A stretch of DNA of 64,000 bases from Cyclobacteriaceae bacterium (GCA_019638285.1 JAHBUB010000003.1:124001-188000); one strand, 5' to 3'. Counted from the stretch's first letter, positions 8,295 to 17,596 are shown. Notes: generated from the sequence alone by a model not told the origin. Translations and numbers: made by a program.

Positions 8295-10583
8295 ATGAAG
8301 TCGATTACTCCCTTTGTTTTGCTGAATGTATTTTGTTTGACGGTATTTGCACAACGCACTATTCATGGAACGATAATCGAAGCAGGTACGAATGAAGGGT
8401 TACCAGGTGCCAGCGTGTATTTATCCACCAACCATCAAATAGGCACAACGACAAACGCGAGTGGAGCCTTTCAACTTTTACTTCCAGCCAATGTATCATC
8501 GCCAAAACTGGTAGCCTCCTTCACTGGATTTGCATCACAAACTATTACATTGGAGGGTGCAAAAGACAATTACATTATTTCCCTGCGGGAAGATATTAAT
8601 CAATTGAGCGAGGTAGTGGTAGTCTCCGGTACTTTAAAGGAAGTATCAAAAACAGATAGCCCTGTGCCAATAGAAGTGTACACACCCACCTTTTTTATGA
8701 AAAATCCTGCTCCGAGTTTATTTGAATCTCTCACCAACGTAAACGGAGTACGCCCTCAATTAAATTGTACCGTTTGTAATACCGGTGATATTCATATCAA
8801 TGGGCTGGAGGGCCCCTATACGATGATCCTCATCGATGGTATGCCTATTGTGAGTGGCCTCTCTACGGTATATGGTTTAACAGGAATTCCAAGTTCATTA
8901 ATTGACCGTGTAGAGATTGTAAAAGGTCCAGCCTCAACGTTGTATGGCTCGGAAGCGGTTGGCGGCTTGATAAATGTGATTACAAAAAGACCAAAATACG
9001 CTGACAATGTTTCCATTGATCAATTTGTCACTTCGTGGGCGGAGTTTAACACAGACATCGGGTTGAGGTACAACCTGAGTAAAGATGTGCAATCAGTTAC
9101 AGGAATCAATTACTTTAATTATCAGAACCCAATTGATAACAATGATGATGGGTTTACAGATATTACGCTGGCCCATCGAATTTCTCTTTTCAATAAAATC
9201 AGTTTTGATAGAAAGGAAAACCGACTTTTTACATTGGCGGGCAGGCTCAATTATGAAGATCGGTGGGGGGGTGATATGCGTTGGACTCCCGCTTTCCGAG
9301 GAGGAGATAGCGTCTATGCAGAGAGCATTTATACCAAACGTTGGGAGGTGATCGGTGCCTATCAGCTTCCTGTGAAAGAGAATATTGTGTTTCGGTTTTC
9401 AGCCAACGCCCATGATCAAAACTCATTTTATGGAGAAACCTCTTACCAGGCCAATCAAAAGATAAGCTTTGGTCAATTGACATGGAACAAAGTAATCGGA
9501 TTTCATGATCTGTTGGTTGGATCTGCTTTGCGTTACACCTGGTATGACGATGATACGCCAGCTACTTCCCTTGTAGATGGTGAGAATGACCCCTCCTCGG
9601 TAAGGCTACCCGGTGGCTTTGTACAAGATGAAATTACACTCTCTCCTCAAAGCAAAATCTTAGCTGGTTTACGTTACGATCACAATTCTATTCATGGAAA
9701 TATCTTTACCCCACGCCTGAATTACAAATGGACTTCGAAGAATAAGAAGGATGTATTGCGGCTAGGCGCTGGAAACGGCTATCGTGTAGCCAATGTATTC
9801 ACCGAAGATCATGCAGCTCTTACCGGGGCGCGGAAAGTGGTTTTTCTGGAAGACTTAAAGCCGGAGACTTCATGGAATACCAATGTCAACTATGTGAAGA
9901 AAATTGTGATTCAAAGCGGCTTTATGAATTTTGACGCGACTGCATTCTATACTTATTTTAACAATAAGATTATTCCTGATTATATGACCAATGCCAATCA
10001 GATTATTTACAGCAACCTGGAGGGCTATGCGGTTTCAAAGGGAATATCATTAAACCTTGATTTTAATTTTATTAGCGGGTTGAAGATCATTACCGGGGGT
10101 ACATTTATGAATGTGTATAGCGTAGATAATGATGAAAACGGCAACGAGATAAAATCACAACAACTTCTTACAGAAAATTATACTGCTGTATGGTCTGCCT
10201 CCTACCCAGTTACCAAAAACCTGACGGTGGATTATACTGGAAACTTATATGGTCCCATGCGCTTGCCCGTATTGAGTGATTTGGATCCCCGTCCCTCTGA
10301 ATCTCCAGTATGGAGCATTCAAAACATTCAATTGACCCAACACCTTAATGATAAATGGTCAATTTATGGCGGTGTTAAAAACTTATTGAACTATACTCCT
10401 CCTAGGAACAGTATTGCCCGATCTCGAGACCCGTTTGACAAGGAAGTAACCTTTGATGATAATGGCAAGGCGCTACCTACGCCCAATAACCCTTATGCAC
10501 TTACCTTCGATCCATCGTATGTATTTGCACCCAATCAAGGTATTCGTGTATTTGCAGGAGTCAGGTATAATTTTATAAAGTAA
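8295..10583 (+). CDS. TonB-dependent outer-membrane receptor, probably for a metal or metal chelate
   Basis: Signal peptide (about 1-19, cut after VFA), then a carboxypeptidase-regulatory-like beta domain (about 22-105) typical of Bacteroidota receptors, a plug domain (about 115-235), and a 22-strand barrel to the end, closing in an aromatic-rich strand. The plug carries a Cys158-x2-Cys161 pair just before TGDIHINGLEGPYT and the motif VEIVKGPASTLYGSEAVGG seen in haem, siderophore and vitamin B12 receptors. The gene is divergent from a DtxR-family regulator and has a candidate operator on its promoter, which points to uptake of iron, manganese or a complexed metal (inference). 762 residues is normal. 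Energised by TonB-ExbBD from elsewhere. Confidence 0.88.
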   Translation: MKSITPFVLLNVFCLTVFAQRTIHGTIIEAGTNEGLPGASVYLSTNHQIGTTTNASGAFQLLLPANVSSPKLVASFTGFASQTITLEGAKDNYIISLREDINQLSEVVVVSGTLKEVSKTDSPVPIEVYTPTFFMKNPAPSLFESLTNVNGVRPQLNCTVCNTGDIHINGLEGPYTMILIDGMPIVSGLSTVYGLTGIPSSLIDRVEIVKGPASTLYGSEAVGGLINVITKRPKYADNVSIDQFVTSWAEFNTDIGLRYNLSKDVQSVTGINYFNYQNPIDNNDDGFTDITLAHRISLFNKISFDRKENRLFTLAGRLNYEDRWGGDMRWTPAFRGGDSVYAESIYTKRWEVIGAYQLPVKENIVFRFSANAHDQNSFYGETSYQANQKISFGQLTWNKVIGFHDLLVGSALRYTWYDDDTPATSLVDGENDPSSVRLPGGFVQDEITLSPQSKILAGLRYDHNSIHGNIFTPRLNYKWTSKNKKDVLRLGAGNGYRVANVFTEDHAALTGARKVVFLEDLKPETSWNTNVNYVKKIVIQSGFMNFDATAFYTYFNNKIIPDYMTNANQIIYSNLEGYAVSKGISLNLDFNFISGLKIITGGTFMNVYSVDNDENGNEIKSQQLLTENYTAVWSASYPVTKNLTVDYTGNLYGPMRLPVLSDLDPRPSESPVWSIQNIQLTQHLNDKWSIYGGVKNLLNYTPPRNSIARSRDPFDKEVTFDDNGKALPTPNNPYALTFDPSYVFAPNQGIRVFAGVRYNFIK

Positions 10584-10668
10584 CATTCACTTCAGTGGAG
10601 GCTATTGGTGCCAGCAGGTGAGGGATGACGGGGTTTGAAAGCAACACTGTACCATGGACTTAATGACA

Positions 10669-10884
10669 TTACTTAATCACTTCACAACTATGGCCCAGTT
10701 GCTTCATTCTTTTTAGAATTTCTTTCACGTTAACCTTGCTGCCCATCACCCTAAGCACTTTATCGCAGTCTTCCAGATCGAAATTAATTTTATATTCTGG
10801 TAAACCTTTTGATAAATCAAGGATGGCTTTGTGAGCTACTCTTTTGTTAGGAACATTGGTCCTGAATATTTCAACCTGAGGCAT
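10669..10884 (-). CDS. small HMA-like protein with a DLEDCD motif (copy 1)
   Basis: A 71-residue cytoplasmic protein that looks like a ferredoxin-fold HMA domain (beta-alpha-beta-beta-alpha-beta pattern) but without the CxxC metal motif. Its only cysteines are in NFDLEDCDK and near the C-terminus. It is clearly related to the product at 44145-44381: shared EIF-TNV start, NFDLEDCDK-LRV core and KVN-KE helix. It is the last gene of a six-gene minus-strand operon, 13 bases after the DoxX-like gene. Its function is not known to me; the second copy also sits in a VOC/SRPBCC-rich cluster, so the association may be meaningful. Confidence 0.7.
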   Translation of the reverse strand: MPQVEIFRTNVPNKRVAHKAILDLSKGLPEYKINFDLEDCDKVLRVMGSKVNVKEILKRMKQLGHSCEVIK

Positions 10885-10897
10885 GATGGAATTCAGT

Positions 10898-11266
10898 CTA
10901 TACTGCTGGATTTAATTTATGGTATGAAATGTAAGAGGCGGCTAAAATCCCTACAAAGATTAACGGAAAAAACACCATGGTACTGAAGCCGTCTACCGCC
11001 CAAAGACTAATGCTGGCGCATACGAAATCCAATAAAAGTCCAAAGTATGCCCATTCTTTAATGCGAGGTGGTGTAACGGGTGTAATAATGGCCACTGATC
11101 CAAATACTTTGAATACTACCAGTATAGTAACAAAATAAAGCGGGTAACCCAAGCGGGTAATTCCTTCAATCGACATTTCACTGTGTCCTGTAAGTGCCGG
11201 CATTACACCTTCCCATAGAAAGAGGATACCTGTACTGATCCAAAATATAATTTTAGTCTTTTTCAT
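10898..11266 (-). CDS. DoxX-like membrane protein
   Basis: Four predicted membrane helices in 122 residues, with the DoxX-like pattern of a helix containing a glutamate (FLWEGVMPAL), a GYP-type turn and a K-x-F-G helix. Start taken at 11266 (MKKTKII); the longer frame from 11329 lies in the upstream VOC gene and adds no membrane sequence. It overlaps that gene by 14 bases, so translation is likely coupled. DoxX-like proteins are found with redox or stress modules, but this one has no assigned reaction. Confidence 0.75.
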   Translation of the reverse strand: MKKTKIIFWISTGILFLWEGVMPALTGHSEMSIEGITRLGYPLYFVTILVVFKVFGSVAIITPVTPPRIKEWAYFGLLLDFVCASISLWAVDGFSTMVFFPLIFVGILAASYISYHKLNPAV

Positions 11267-11681
11267 TCGTGTTTTTTTGCTGAAAGTGTAATAGCCAATG
11301 GTTTCCAAATTGGTCGGTAAGACCTCCAAATAATGCTCCCCAGAAAGTTGTTTCTATGGGATGAGTTGGAATTCCTTTGGCAGATAAATTATTATAATAT
11401 TTATTCAATTCTTCTTCTGTATTGCAATCGAGTAGGAGCGAGACAGTATTTCCTTTTTGGATACCATCCTCACCGATCATATCAGACCCCATTAGAATAA
11501 ATTTCTCTTTCGTTAACGTGGAATGAAGAATGCAATCCTTCATTTTATCAGGCATGTGATAGGCCATGGGAGTATCCCTGATGGGTTGGATCACCAGCTC
11601 TCCGCCAAAACATTTTTTATAAAAGGTCATTGCTTCACGACAATTGCCATTGAAAGTAAGGTAGGCTCTAATGTGAGTCAT
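11253..11681 (-). CDS. VOC-family protein, PhnB/YjdN type
   Basis: 142 residues of the PhnB-like (3-demethylubiquinone-9 3-methyltransferase-like) branch of the VOC superfamily: N-terminal FNGNCREAMTFYKKCFGGEL and C-terminal FWGALFGGLTDQFGNHWLLH are both signatures. The residues that bind metal in true glyoxalases are not conserved, as usual for this branch, and the reaction is unknown. Start and previous stop share a base (TAATG), so it is translationally coupled to the gene at 11681-12109. Confidence 0.8.
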   Translation of the reverse strand: MTHIRAYLTFNGNCREAMTFYKKCFGGELVIQPIRDTPMAYHMPDKMKDCILHSTLTKEKFILMGSDMIGEDGIQKGNTVSLLLDCNTEEELNKYYNNLSAKGIPTHPIETTFWGALFGGLTDQFGNHWLLHFQQKNTNEKD

Positions 11682-12109
11682 TACGCTTCTTCTAGTTTTG
11701 CGATTTCAATTTTTTTCATAGTCATGAGTGCTTGCATGACTCTTTGGGATTTTTTAGCGTCACCCTTCATTAGGTCGCCCAATTGTTTAGGAACAATTTG
11801 CCAAGAAAGACCATATTTATCTTTTAGCCATCCGCATTGAGAAGATGTTCCTCCTTCTGCGGTTAGATGATCCCAGTAATAATCTACCTCCTGCTGATCG
11901 TTACAATCCACAACAAACGAGATTGCTTCATTGAATTTAAACATAGGGCCTCCATTAAGGCCCATGAATTTGTGACCGTTCAACTCGAAATTGACCACCA
12001 TGGGTGTATCTGAAGTGATTTTTGAATTTTTAAAAATGCGGCAGTAAAATTTAGCGGCATCTTGTGCCTGGCCATCAAACCAGAGACAGGGGTAGATAGA
12101 GTTGTCCAT
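11681..12109 (-). CDS. VOC-family protein, PhnB/COG3865 type
   Basis: 142 residues. Opening YPCLWFDGQAQDAAKFYCRIF and closing CGWLKDKYGLSWQIVPKQL, with an adjacent run on batch counts of 'MKGD..KSQRVMQALMTMKKI', are typical of the COG3865 PhnB-like group. It differs enough from the neighbouring VOC protein that the two are not a recent duplication. Nine bases separate it from the SRPBCC gene upstream. Function unknown; small-molecule binding or modification is inferred from the fold. Confidence 0.8.
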   Translation of the reverse strand: MDNSIYPCLWFDGQAQDAAKFYCRIFKNSKITSDTPMVVNFELNGHKFMGLNGGPMFKFNEAISFVVDCNDQQEVDYYWDHLTAEGGTSSQCGWLKDKYGLSWQIVPKQLGDLMKGDAKKSQRVMQALMTMKKIEIAKLEEA

Positions 12110-12118
12110 TTAGTGTTT

Positions 12119-12544
12119 TTAATTAGCTTCAACGTGTTTTTTGAAATTATTGAGGATGGCTTGCCAACCTTCTCTTTGCATCTCTACAGGGTTCGTGCTT
12201 TCAGCTTCAAAAGTTTCTATTATTTTTGTTTTACCATTTTGAGGTTTAAATTCTACCCTTACTTTTCTTTCATCCCCCAACCTTTGTTCTATTAACTGAT
12301 GTTCTTTGATGAGGGTGTATACACCTCCAAAATCAAAACTCATGCTGCCATCTTTGGCTGCCATGGTACTTGAGAATTTACCACCCACCTTTAAATCAAC
12401 TTCTGAATGAGTAGTGTGCCAATCATCAGAAGCAGCATTCCATTGTTTGATGTGATCTGGATTGTTCCAGAATTTCCAAACTTTTTCTATAGGTGCGTTG
12501 ACGGTCACTTCAATGGTGATGCTTGTTGGGACTGTGATTTTCAT
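12119..12544 (-). CDS. SRPBCC-family protein (AHSA1-like)
   Basis: 141 residues with the START/Bet v1-like fold of the AHSA1 (Aha1-like) group: N-terminal strand followed by APIEKVWKFWNNPDHIKQWN, and C-terminal helix beginning NPVEMQREGWQAILNNFKKHVE. The fold binds hydrophobic ligands in a deep cavity. Second gene of the operon, 13 bases after the DUF1801 gene. No catalytic residues can be named. Confidence 0.82.
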   Translation of the reverse strand: MKITVPTSITIEVTVNAPIEKVWKFWNNPDHIKQWNAASDDWHTTHSEVDLKVGGKFSSTMAAKDGSMSFDFGGVYTLIKEHQLIEQRLGDERKVRVEFKPQNGKTKIIETFEAESTNPVEMQREGWQAILNNFKKHVEAN

Positions 12545-12557
12545 TTAATTGAGGTTT

Positions 12558-12929
12558 TTATAATTTACTTAATACTCTTTCTTGATTTTCTTTTACGCGA
12601 TATCGGATTATTTTTTTTATGATAGTGACTGGTAATTTTTGATCCATTGTAAAGTGAATGGTGCTGGCTGACCAATTAAGTTTTTTAAACTCTTCGGGTA
12701 GCTGTTCCGCAATTTTCGGATTCATGCAATAGAAACTGCATCCTTTTTTGTTTACACCAAACCCTACCAAGTGCCCGTTTTGCTTGTATGTAGGAATCAT
12801 ATAACTAATTGCTTCGGAGGCCTTTGGCACTACTGATCTTATTATATCTCTTAGTTGCTTTAGCATTTCCTTTTTTTCAAAAGGTTGTGCCGCTATGTAC
12901 TCATCAATGGTATTAATTTTCATTTTCAC
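12558..12929 (-). CDS. DUF1801 (YdhG-like) protein
   Basis: 123 residues. TIDEYIAAQPFEKKEML, then a VPKASEAISYMIPTYKQNG motif, and a C-terminal ISKKIIRYRVKENQ-like helix identify the DUF1801/YdhG family, whose members resemble frataxin-like folds and are often annotated as iron-chaperone-like without proof. First gene of the six-gene minus-strand operon. ATG at 12929 or 12923 are both possible starts. It is divergent from the AraC-type regulator at 13061, which is the obvious candidate controller. Confidence 0.8.
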   Translation of the reverse strand: MKMKINTIDEYIAAQPFEKKEMLKQLRDIIRSVVPKASEAISYMIPTYKQNGHLVGFGVNKKGCSFYCMNPKIAEQLPEEFKKLNWSASTIHFTMDQKLPVTIIKKIIRYRVKENQERVLSKL

Positions 12930-13060
12930 TCCATTTTCGTTTTGAGAGTATAAAAATAATGGAGGATAAGAAATTAGTGGTTATGCAGTAACGACAATTG
13001 AAGGGCTTTTTACGACAGCCTATTTTATTATATTTAGGGTAGTTATAACTTGATTCAGTT

Positions 13061-14038
13061 ATGAAAACTGTAAGTATTTTAGTGCCGGAATCATCGGTTT
13101 CACAAGCCATTGCCGATCCCCAGTATTGTTTTTCGGCTGTTAATCAATTCTTAGCGGTTGCTGGTAAGCCCCCTTTATTTGATGTTCAACTGGTGGGCTT
13201 AAGGCAGCGTATTAAGTTGAATAACGGTCAGTTTATTATACAAACTGACAAATTGTTGAAAGATGTGACTCGTACTGACCTTGTTGTCATTCCCGCTTTA
13301 TTTGGGGATATGCAAAAGGCAATTGCGCAAAATGAAAAATTGATTCCGTGGATTATTGATCAATACAGCAATGGGGGAGAGGTTGCCTCGCTTTGTGTGG
13401 GTGCCTTTTTGTTGGCCTCGACTGGATTGCTCAATGGCAAAAAATGCTCTACCCACTGGGGATTTACAAATGAGTTCAGAGCAATGTTTCCAAAGGTTGA
13501 AGTGATGGATGGAAGCATTGTGACAGAAGAACACCGTATCTATAGCAGTGGGGGTGCCAACTCGTATTGGAACTTGCTTCTTTATTTGGTTGAGAAATAC
13601 ACCAATCGTGAAACGGCTATTCTTGCAGCTAAGTATTTTGCTATCGACATCGATCGTCATAGCCAATCGGCATTTGCCATGTTCAAGGGGCAGAAGGAAC
13701 ACAAAGACGACACAGTAAGACTGGCTCAGGATTATATTGAAAGAAGGGTAGACGAAAGAATATCGGTGGATGAACTGGCTGAAAAGTTTGGAGTGGGTCG
13801 AAGGACATTTGAGCGAAGATTTAAACAAGCCACCAATAACTCTGTATTAGAATATATGCACCGTATAAAAATCGAGACTGCCAAGCGCAGCTTTGAGAAT
13901 AGCAGAAAGAACATCAACGAAGTAATGTACACAGTGGGATATTCGGATACGAAGGCGTTTAGAACTATTTTTAAAAAGATAACCGGACTCACTCCAATGG
14001 AATATAGGAACAAATATAATAAAATGGCTATCCCTTGA
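13061..14038 (+). CDS. GlxA-type transcriptional regulator (DJ-1/PfpI-like domain + AraC HTH)
   Basis: Residues 1 to about 185 form a DJ-1/PfpI-like glutamine amidotransferase fold with the nucleophile-elbow cysteine at Cys112 (ASLCVGAFLLAST). Residues about 215-322 hold the two AraC-type helix-turn-helix motifs (VDELAEKFGVGRRTFERRFK and NINEVMYTVGYSDTKAFRTIFKK). In this GlxA class the first domain is thought to sense a ligand rather than act as an enzyme. Divergent from the DUF1801-SRPBCC-VOC operon with a 131-base gap, so it likely controls that operon (inference). Confidence 0.88.
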   Translation: MKTVSILVPESSVSQAIADPQYCFSAVNQFLAVAGKPPLFDVQLVGLRQRIKLNNGQFIIQTDKLLKDVTRTDLVVIPALFGDMQKAIAQNEKLIPWIIDQYSNGGEVASLCVGAFLLASTGLLNGKKCSTHWGFTNEFRAMFPKVEVMDGSIVTEEHRIYSSGGANSYWNLLLYLVEKYTNRETAILAAKYFAIDIDRHSQSAFAMFKGQKEHKDDTVRLAQDYIERRVDERISVDELAEKFGVGRRTFERRFKQATNNSVLEYMHRIKIETAKRSFENSRKNINEVMYTVGYSDTKAFRTIFKKITGLTPMEYRNKYNKMAIP

Positions 14039-14057
14039 TAAGAACTACGATTGATGC

Positions 14058-14624
14058 CTATTGGGCTTCAATTAATTGATGTCTTTTTTTATAGTTGAGG
14101 TAAATCAGAATAAATAGAACAAATAAGACAGCACTTAAACATAAGGGAATCATGTACATTGATTGCACCGGAAGCAAAACACCAAGGAGCAACGCACCAA
14201 TACTTATCAAACCTGCTGCAAAAGCATAAAGCAGGGTATGGTAATACCAGGCGTAAGGAAAAAAGTGGGCACCTGTAATTATTGCATAGGTCATTACAAA
14301 GTAATCCGGTGTCTTTATCAAAATGAAAATCAAAAATGGAAAATAGAAGAGTTGAGCAAAGTTCAGCCACAAACCCAATGGTTGAAGCGGATTGGACTGG
14401 ACATTCCAGGTGGTTTTGAAGAGTTTAGAAAACAATAACGCCAATGGCAACAGGGTGCTTCCCACAATGAAAGTAAGAATGGATTTATCATAGGCGGTAT
14501 AGGGTAGTGTCCAGACGATGCCAATTGCTGCCCATATAATTGCTGCTGCGAAAATGAAATCCATACCATTTTTGGCCTTGATGGACAGCTCTAATCGCAA
14601 TTGATTTAAATTTTCTATTGTCAT
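14058..14624 (-). CDS. polytopic membrane protein, possibly DUF7010 family
   Basis: 188 residues with about six hydrophobic helices after an amphipathic N-terminus (ELSIKAKNGMDFIFAAAIIW). The N-terminus looks like the DUF7010 group of uncharacterised membrane proteins. It converges on the GlxA-type gene with only 19 bases between them and no clear terminator. No transport or catalytic motif is visible, so no function is proposed. Confidence 0.7.
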   Translation of the reverse strand: MTIENLNQLRLELSIKAKNGMDFIFAAAIIWAAIGIVWTLPYTAYDKSILTFIVGSTLLPLALLFSKLFKTTWNVQSNPLQPLGLWLNFAQLFYFPFLIFILIKTPDYFVMTYAIITGAHFFPYAWYYHTLLYAFAAGLISIGALLLGVLLPVQSMYMIPLCLSAVLFVLFILIYLNYKKRHQLIEAQ

Positions 14625-14754
14625 TGGTGATTTTTCTATCCTACAAATATGTTCAGACTTATTGAACTGACTAGGCTAATCAATATAAATATGTTTTGCG
14701 CTATTTATCTATAATTACTCTGGTTTTAATTTTCCTTTTTCATTACTTTCAAAT

Positions 14755-15786
14755 ATGAAGAACTATTATAGGCTATTTTTATTGAGTACAGTGCTTTTTT
14801 TATTCAACTGTACCCCACCTGCAGAGAAGAAGTATTTTATTAGCGATCTAAAAATCGAAAAGACTCCATGGTCTTATGAGCCCACAGGGAAACCAGATGG
14901 TCAATTTACTTTTGCTATTATCTCGGATCTTAATGGTGGCGAACGAGAGGGGATTTTTGATGTAGCTGTAGAGCAGATTAATCTGCTTCGACCTGAGTTT
15001 ATTCTTAGTGTGGGGGATCTCGTAAATGGAGAAACAGAAGAGGTTACAGAACTCCAAAAACAATATGATAGTTTTGATCAACGTGCGGCCAAGGCCAAGG
15101 CCCCGATGTTTCATGTAGGAGGGAACCACGATCTGACGAGTTCAGGGATGAGAGACTTTTGGGAAAAACGATACGGAAGAAAATATTATCACTTTGTGTA
15201 TCAGAATGTACTTTTTCTTGTGCTTGATACAGAAGACTACACCGATGAATTTAGAGAGAGGATTCACCATGCGCGATCAGAGGCTATAGCTATATTAGAG
15301 GGAAACCACCCCGAAGAATACCTTCACACGGAGTATTACAATATGCCAGAAAGAGAAACCGGAAAAGTTGAAGAGGAGCAGAATGCTTACTTTGAAAAAG
15401 TAATTGCTTCTTATCCAGAAGCTAAGTACACCTTTGTTTTAATGCATAAGCCTGTTTGGCAGAGAGAAGGGGAAGGCAGTCTTTCCAGAATTGAAAACGC
15501 ACTTGGAGATAGAGATTATACAGTAATCAATGGTCATTATCATAGCTACTCCTATACGAATAGAAATGGTCATGATTATATTATGTTAGGTACAACTGGT
15601 GGTAGCCAAAATGCTGAAGATGATTATTCATTTGATCACATTACCCTGGTGTCCTATTCTGATGAAGGGCCTACGATTGCAAACATTCGAATGGATGGCC
15701 TCTTAAATAAAACAGGTAAGATTCCGCTCGATGGAGCGCGCTATTGTTATCAGGCCTCAAAGTGCAGAAATACGGAAAGTGAATGA
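14755..15786 (+). CDS. calcineurin-like metallophosphoesterase, lipoprotein
   Basis: Probable envelope phosphoesterase. The signal peptide ends LFNC, with Cys19 a possible lipid anchor. The metallophosphoesterase motifs are SDLNGG (Asp58, Asn60), GDLVNG (Asp88), GGNHD (Asn124, His125), LMHKP and INGHYHSY. The first motif is D-x-N where most members have D-x-H, so one metal ligand is changed. 343 residues. Convergent with the M19 gene downstream. Substrate unknown; the insert at about 160-200 before LMHKP may shape it. Confidence 0.83.
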   Translation: MKNYYRLFLLSTVLFLFNCTPPAEKKYFISDLKIEKTPWSYEPTGKPDGQFTFAIISDLNGGEREGIFDVAVEQINLLRPEFILSVGDLVNGETEEVTELQKQYDSFDQRAAKAKAPMFHVGGNHDLTSSGMRDFWEKRYGRKYYHFVYQNVLFLVLDTEDYTDEFRERIHHARSEAIAILEGNHPEEYLHTEYYNMPERETGKVEEEQNAYFEKVIASYPEAKYTFVLMHKPVWQREGEGSLSRIENALGDRDYTVINGHYHSYSYTNRNGHDYIMLGTTGGSQNAEDDYSFDHITLVSYSDEGPTIANIRMDGLLNKTGKIPLDGARYCYQASKCRNTESE

Positions 15787-15833
15787 ATCACTAATTACGA
15801 ATCTCTAAAATTATAAATCGTTGTATAGTTAGT

Positions 15834-16994
15834 TTAGTTAGCAGGTAAATTCTTAAGTAGAAAATTTCTCACATTTCCACCCATAATCAATTCGATTTCT
15901 TCATCCGTAAAGTTATCGTTTTTCAATGCTTCCATTATGAGAGGCAGACCGGTGACATCGAAGTGTGTGGAGGTGGCTCCATCGAAATCGCTTCCCAGTG
16001 CTACTTTGTCAACCCCTATTTTATCCGCAACGTATCGCATGCTTTTGACGGTGGCAACGGCATCGTTTCCACAAACTGCGGTTTCCCACAAACCAATGCC
16101 CACTAACCCGTTTCGTTTACCAATTTCAATCAGGTGTTCATCGGATAAATTCCTTTGGTTATCACACACTCCTTTTACTCCGGTGTGTGAGATAATCACC
16201 GGGCGATCCGTGAGTGCAAACACATCATCAATAGTCTGGGAAGAAGTGTGTGCCAGATCGATGATCATGTGCATCTCATCCATCTTTGTAACCAACTGTT
16301 TGCCAATCTCTGTCAATCCTCCTTTTTTCATACCATGGGCTGAGCCAGCCCATTCATTATCAAAGAAATGAGTAAGCCCAATGTATCGAACACCTGCATC
16401 ATAAAAAACCTTCAGATTATCAATATCTCCTTCCAGGCAGTGAGCACCCTCTAGTGCAAGCATGCCTGCGGTGAGGGAATGTTCCTTGGCGCGGTCTGCA
16501 ATAAATTGTTGTAATTCATTTTGTGAACTGATCACTCTAAAAGCACCGTTTGATTTATCAGCGGCTTTATAAAGCTCTTTGCATTGATTGAGTGCACGTG
16601 CTTTAATACTAAACCAATTGGAGGGTGGTCTTAGTTGCACAAAACTGAGCAAAGCAATTTGGTCTGTCTCATCCGTGTTTTGTTCAATGTTAATGCCGCG
16701 TGGAGTTTTACTTACAACAGTGAAAACCTGAAATGCCATGTTGGCCCTTTGCAAGCGCGGTAAATCTACATGACCATAATTGTGTTCTTTCAAAAAATCA
16801 CGATCCCACAATAACATGTCGCAATGAAGGTCTGCAATGAAGGGGAGGGCCTGATATGCATTGCTGGGAGTACCCCTGTAACTGCTTGTAACCTTGTTCA
16901 TCAATTTGTCGATGTAGGTAGGCACAAAGCCAAACAAAATAATGCCTCCCAACCCAAAAAGGATGAAGAATGCGTTACGTATTTTTTTAAACAT
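15834..16994 (-). CDS. M19 membrane dipeptidase (copy 1)
   Basis: Zinc dipeptidase of the renal dipeptidase family. Visible sites: ADLHCDML (first metal His and Asp), ALEGAHCLEG (bridging Glu), IDLAHTSSQT and ISHTGVKG (metal His), and ALGSDFDGA near the C-terminus. An N-terminal hydrophobic segment (about 6-27) without a clear cut site suggests a membrane anchor facing the periplasm. 386 residues. It hydrolyses dipeptides, possibly with D-residues or Cys-Gly. One of three M19 genes in the window; they differ in export signal. Confidence 0.88.
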   Translation of the reverse strand: MFKKIRNAFFILFGLGGIILFGFVPTYIDKLMNKVTSSYRGTPSNAYQALPFIADLHCDMLLWDRDFLKEHNYGHVDLPRLQRANMAFQVFTVVSKTPRGINIEQNTDETDQIALLSFVQLRPPSNWFSIKARALNQCKELYKAADKSNGAFRVISSQNELQQFIADRAKEHSLTAGMLALEGAHCLEGDIDNLKVFYDAGVRYIGLTHFFDNEWAGSAHGMKKGGLTEIGKQLVTKMDEMHMIIDLAHTSSQTIDDVFALTDRPVIISHTGVKGVCDNQRNLSDEHLIEIGKRNGLVGIGLWETAVCGNDAVATVKSMRYVADKIGVDKVALGSDFDGATSTHFDVTGLPLIMEALKNDNFTDEEIELIMGGNVRNFLLKNLPAN

Positions 16995-17138
16995 GGCTTA
17001 TAGAATATAATCTAAGATAATTGATATTAATATCTTTTCGGTTGTTTAGTAGAAAAATTGGACCAACGGTCAACTAAGTTTTTGTATCTGGACAGATCAG
17101 CATAGAAAGTATTAGTTTCGCACAAAATATTGTTATCA

Positions 17139-17435
17139 ATGAATAAAAATTTATCACGACTTAGACACATAGGGATGGCAGAAGGGGTGAGCTACTTACT
17201 GTTGCTTGGAGTGTGTATGCCTCTCAAGTATATTTTCGAAATTCCTGAGCCTACTTTTTATGTGGGAATGGCCCATGGTATTTTGTTTGTATTGTATTGT
17301 CTGTATGTGTTACTTGTTGCTTATCAACTTAGATGGAGTTACACCACAATTTTTTGGTCCTTGTTGGCTTCCATTTTACCATTTGGTCCTTTTGTAGCAG
17401 ATAAGAGAATTTTCAGCATGCAAAAGGAGGCTTGA
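17139..17435 (+). CDS. DUF3817 membrane protein
   Basis: Three to four membrane helices in 98 residues. RHIGMAEGVSYLLLLGVCMPLKY and the central VGMAHGILFVLYCLYV are the two halves of the DUF3817 family; the conserved His-Gly of MAHG and the FGPF end are present. Start taken as ATG 17139 rather than TTG 17130. Function unknown; the family is found next to many unrelated genes. Monocistronic here. Confidence 0.8.
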   Translation: MNKNLSRLRHIGMAEGVSYLLLLGVCMPLKYIFEIPEPTFYVGMAHGILFVLYCLYVLLVAYQLRWSYTTIFWSLLASILPFGPFVADKRIFSMQKEA

Positions 17436-17544
17436 TTGAAATAGTTACGTTATTCAATTGTCAAATGAAACCATTGTGGTTATAAATGGATTAGATGTTG
17501 TCCCGTAAAAATTTTAATGAAGTATTTCATTTTATGATAACCCT

Positions 17545-17552
17545 TACCTTTG
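17545..17552 (+). promoter_or_regulatory. -7 promoter element of the NYN gene
   Basis: TACCTTTG, fitting TAnnTTTG, 44 bases before the ATG at 17597. No TTG at the expected -33 distance. Confidence 0.35.
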
Positions 17553-17596
17553 TTTTAATCGAAATCATTACCTTGGCCATATTCTAAACTTACTAC

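Noticed and set aside
13298-13828. minus-strand frame of 176 codons
   Set aside because: Antisense shadow of the GlxA-type gene; low-complexity, no family features.
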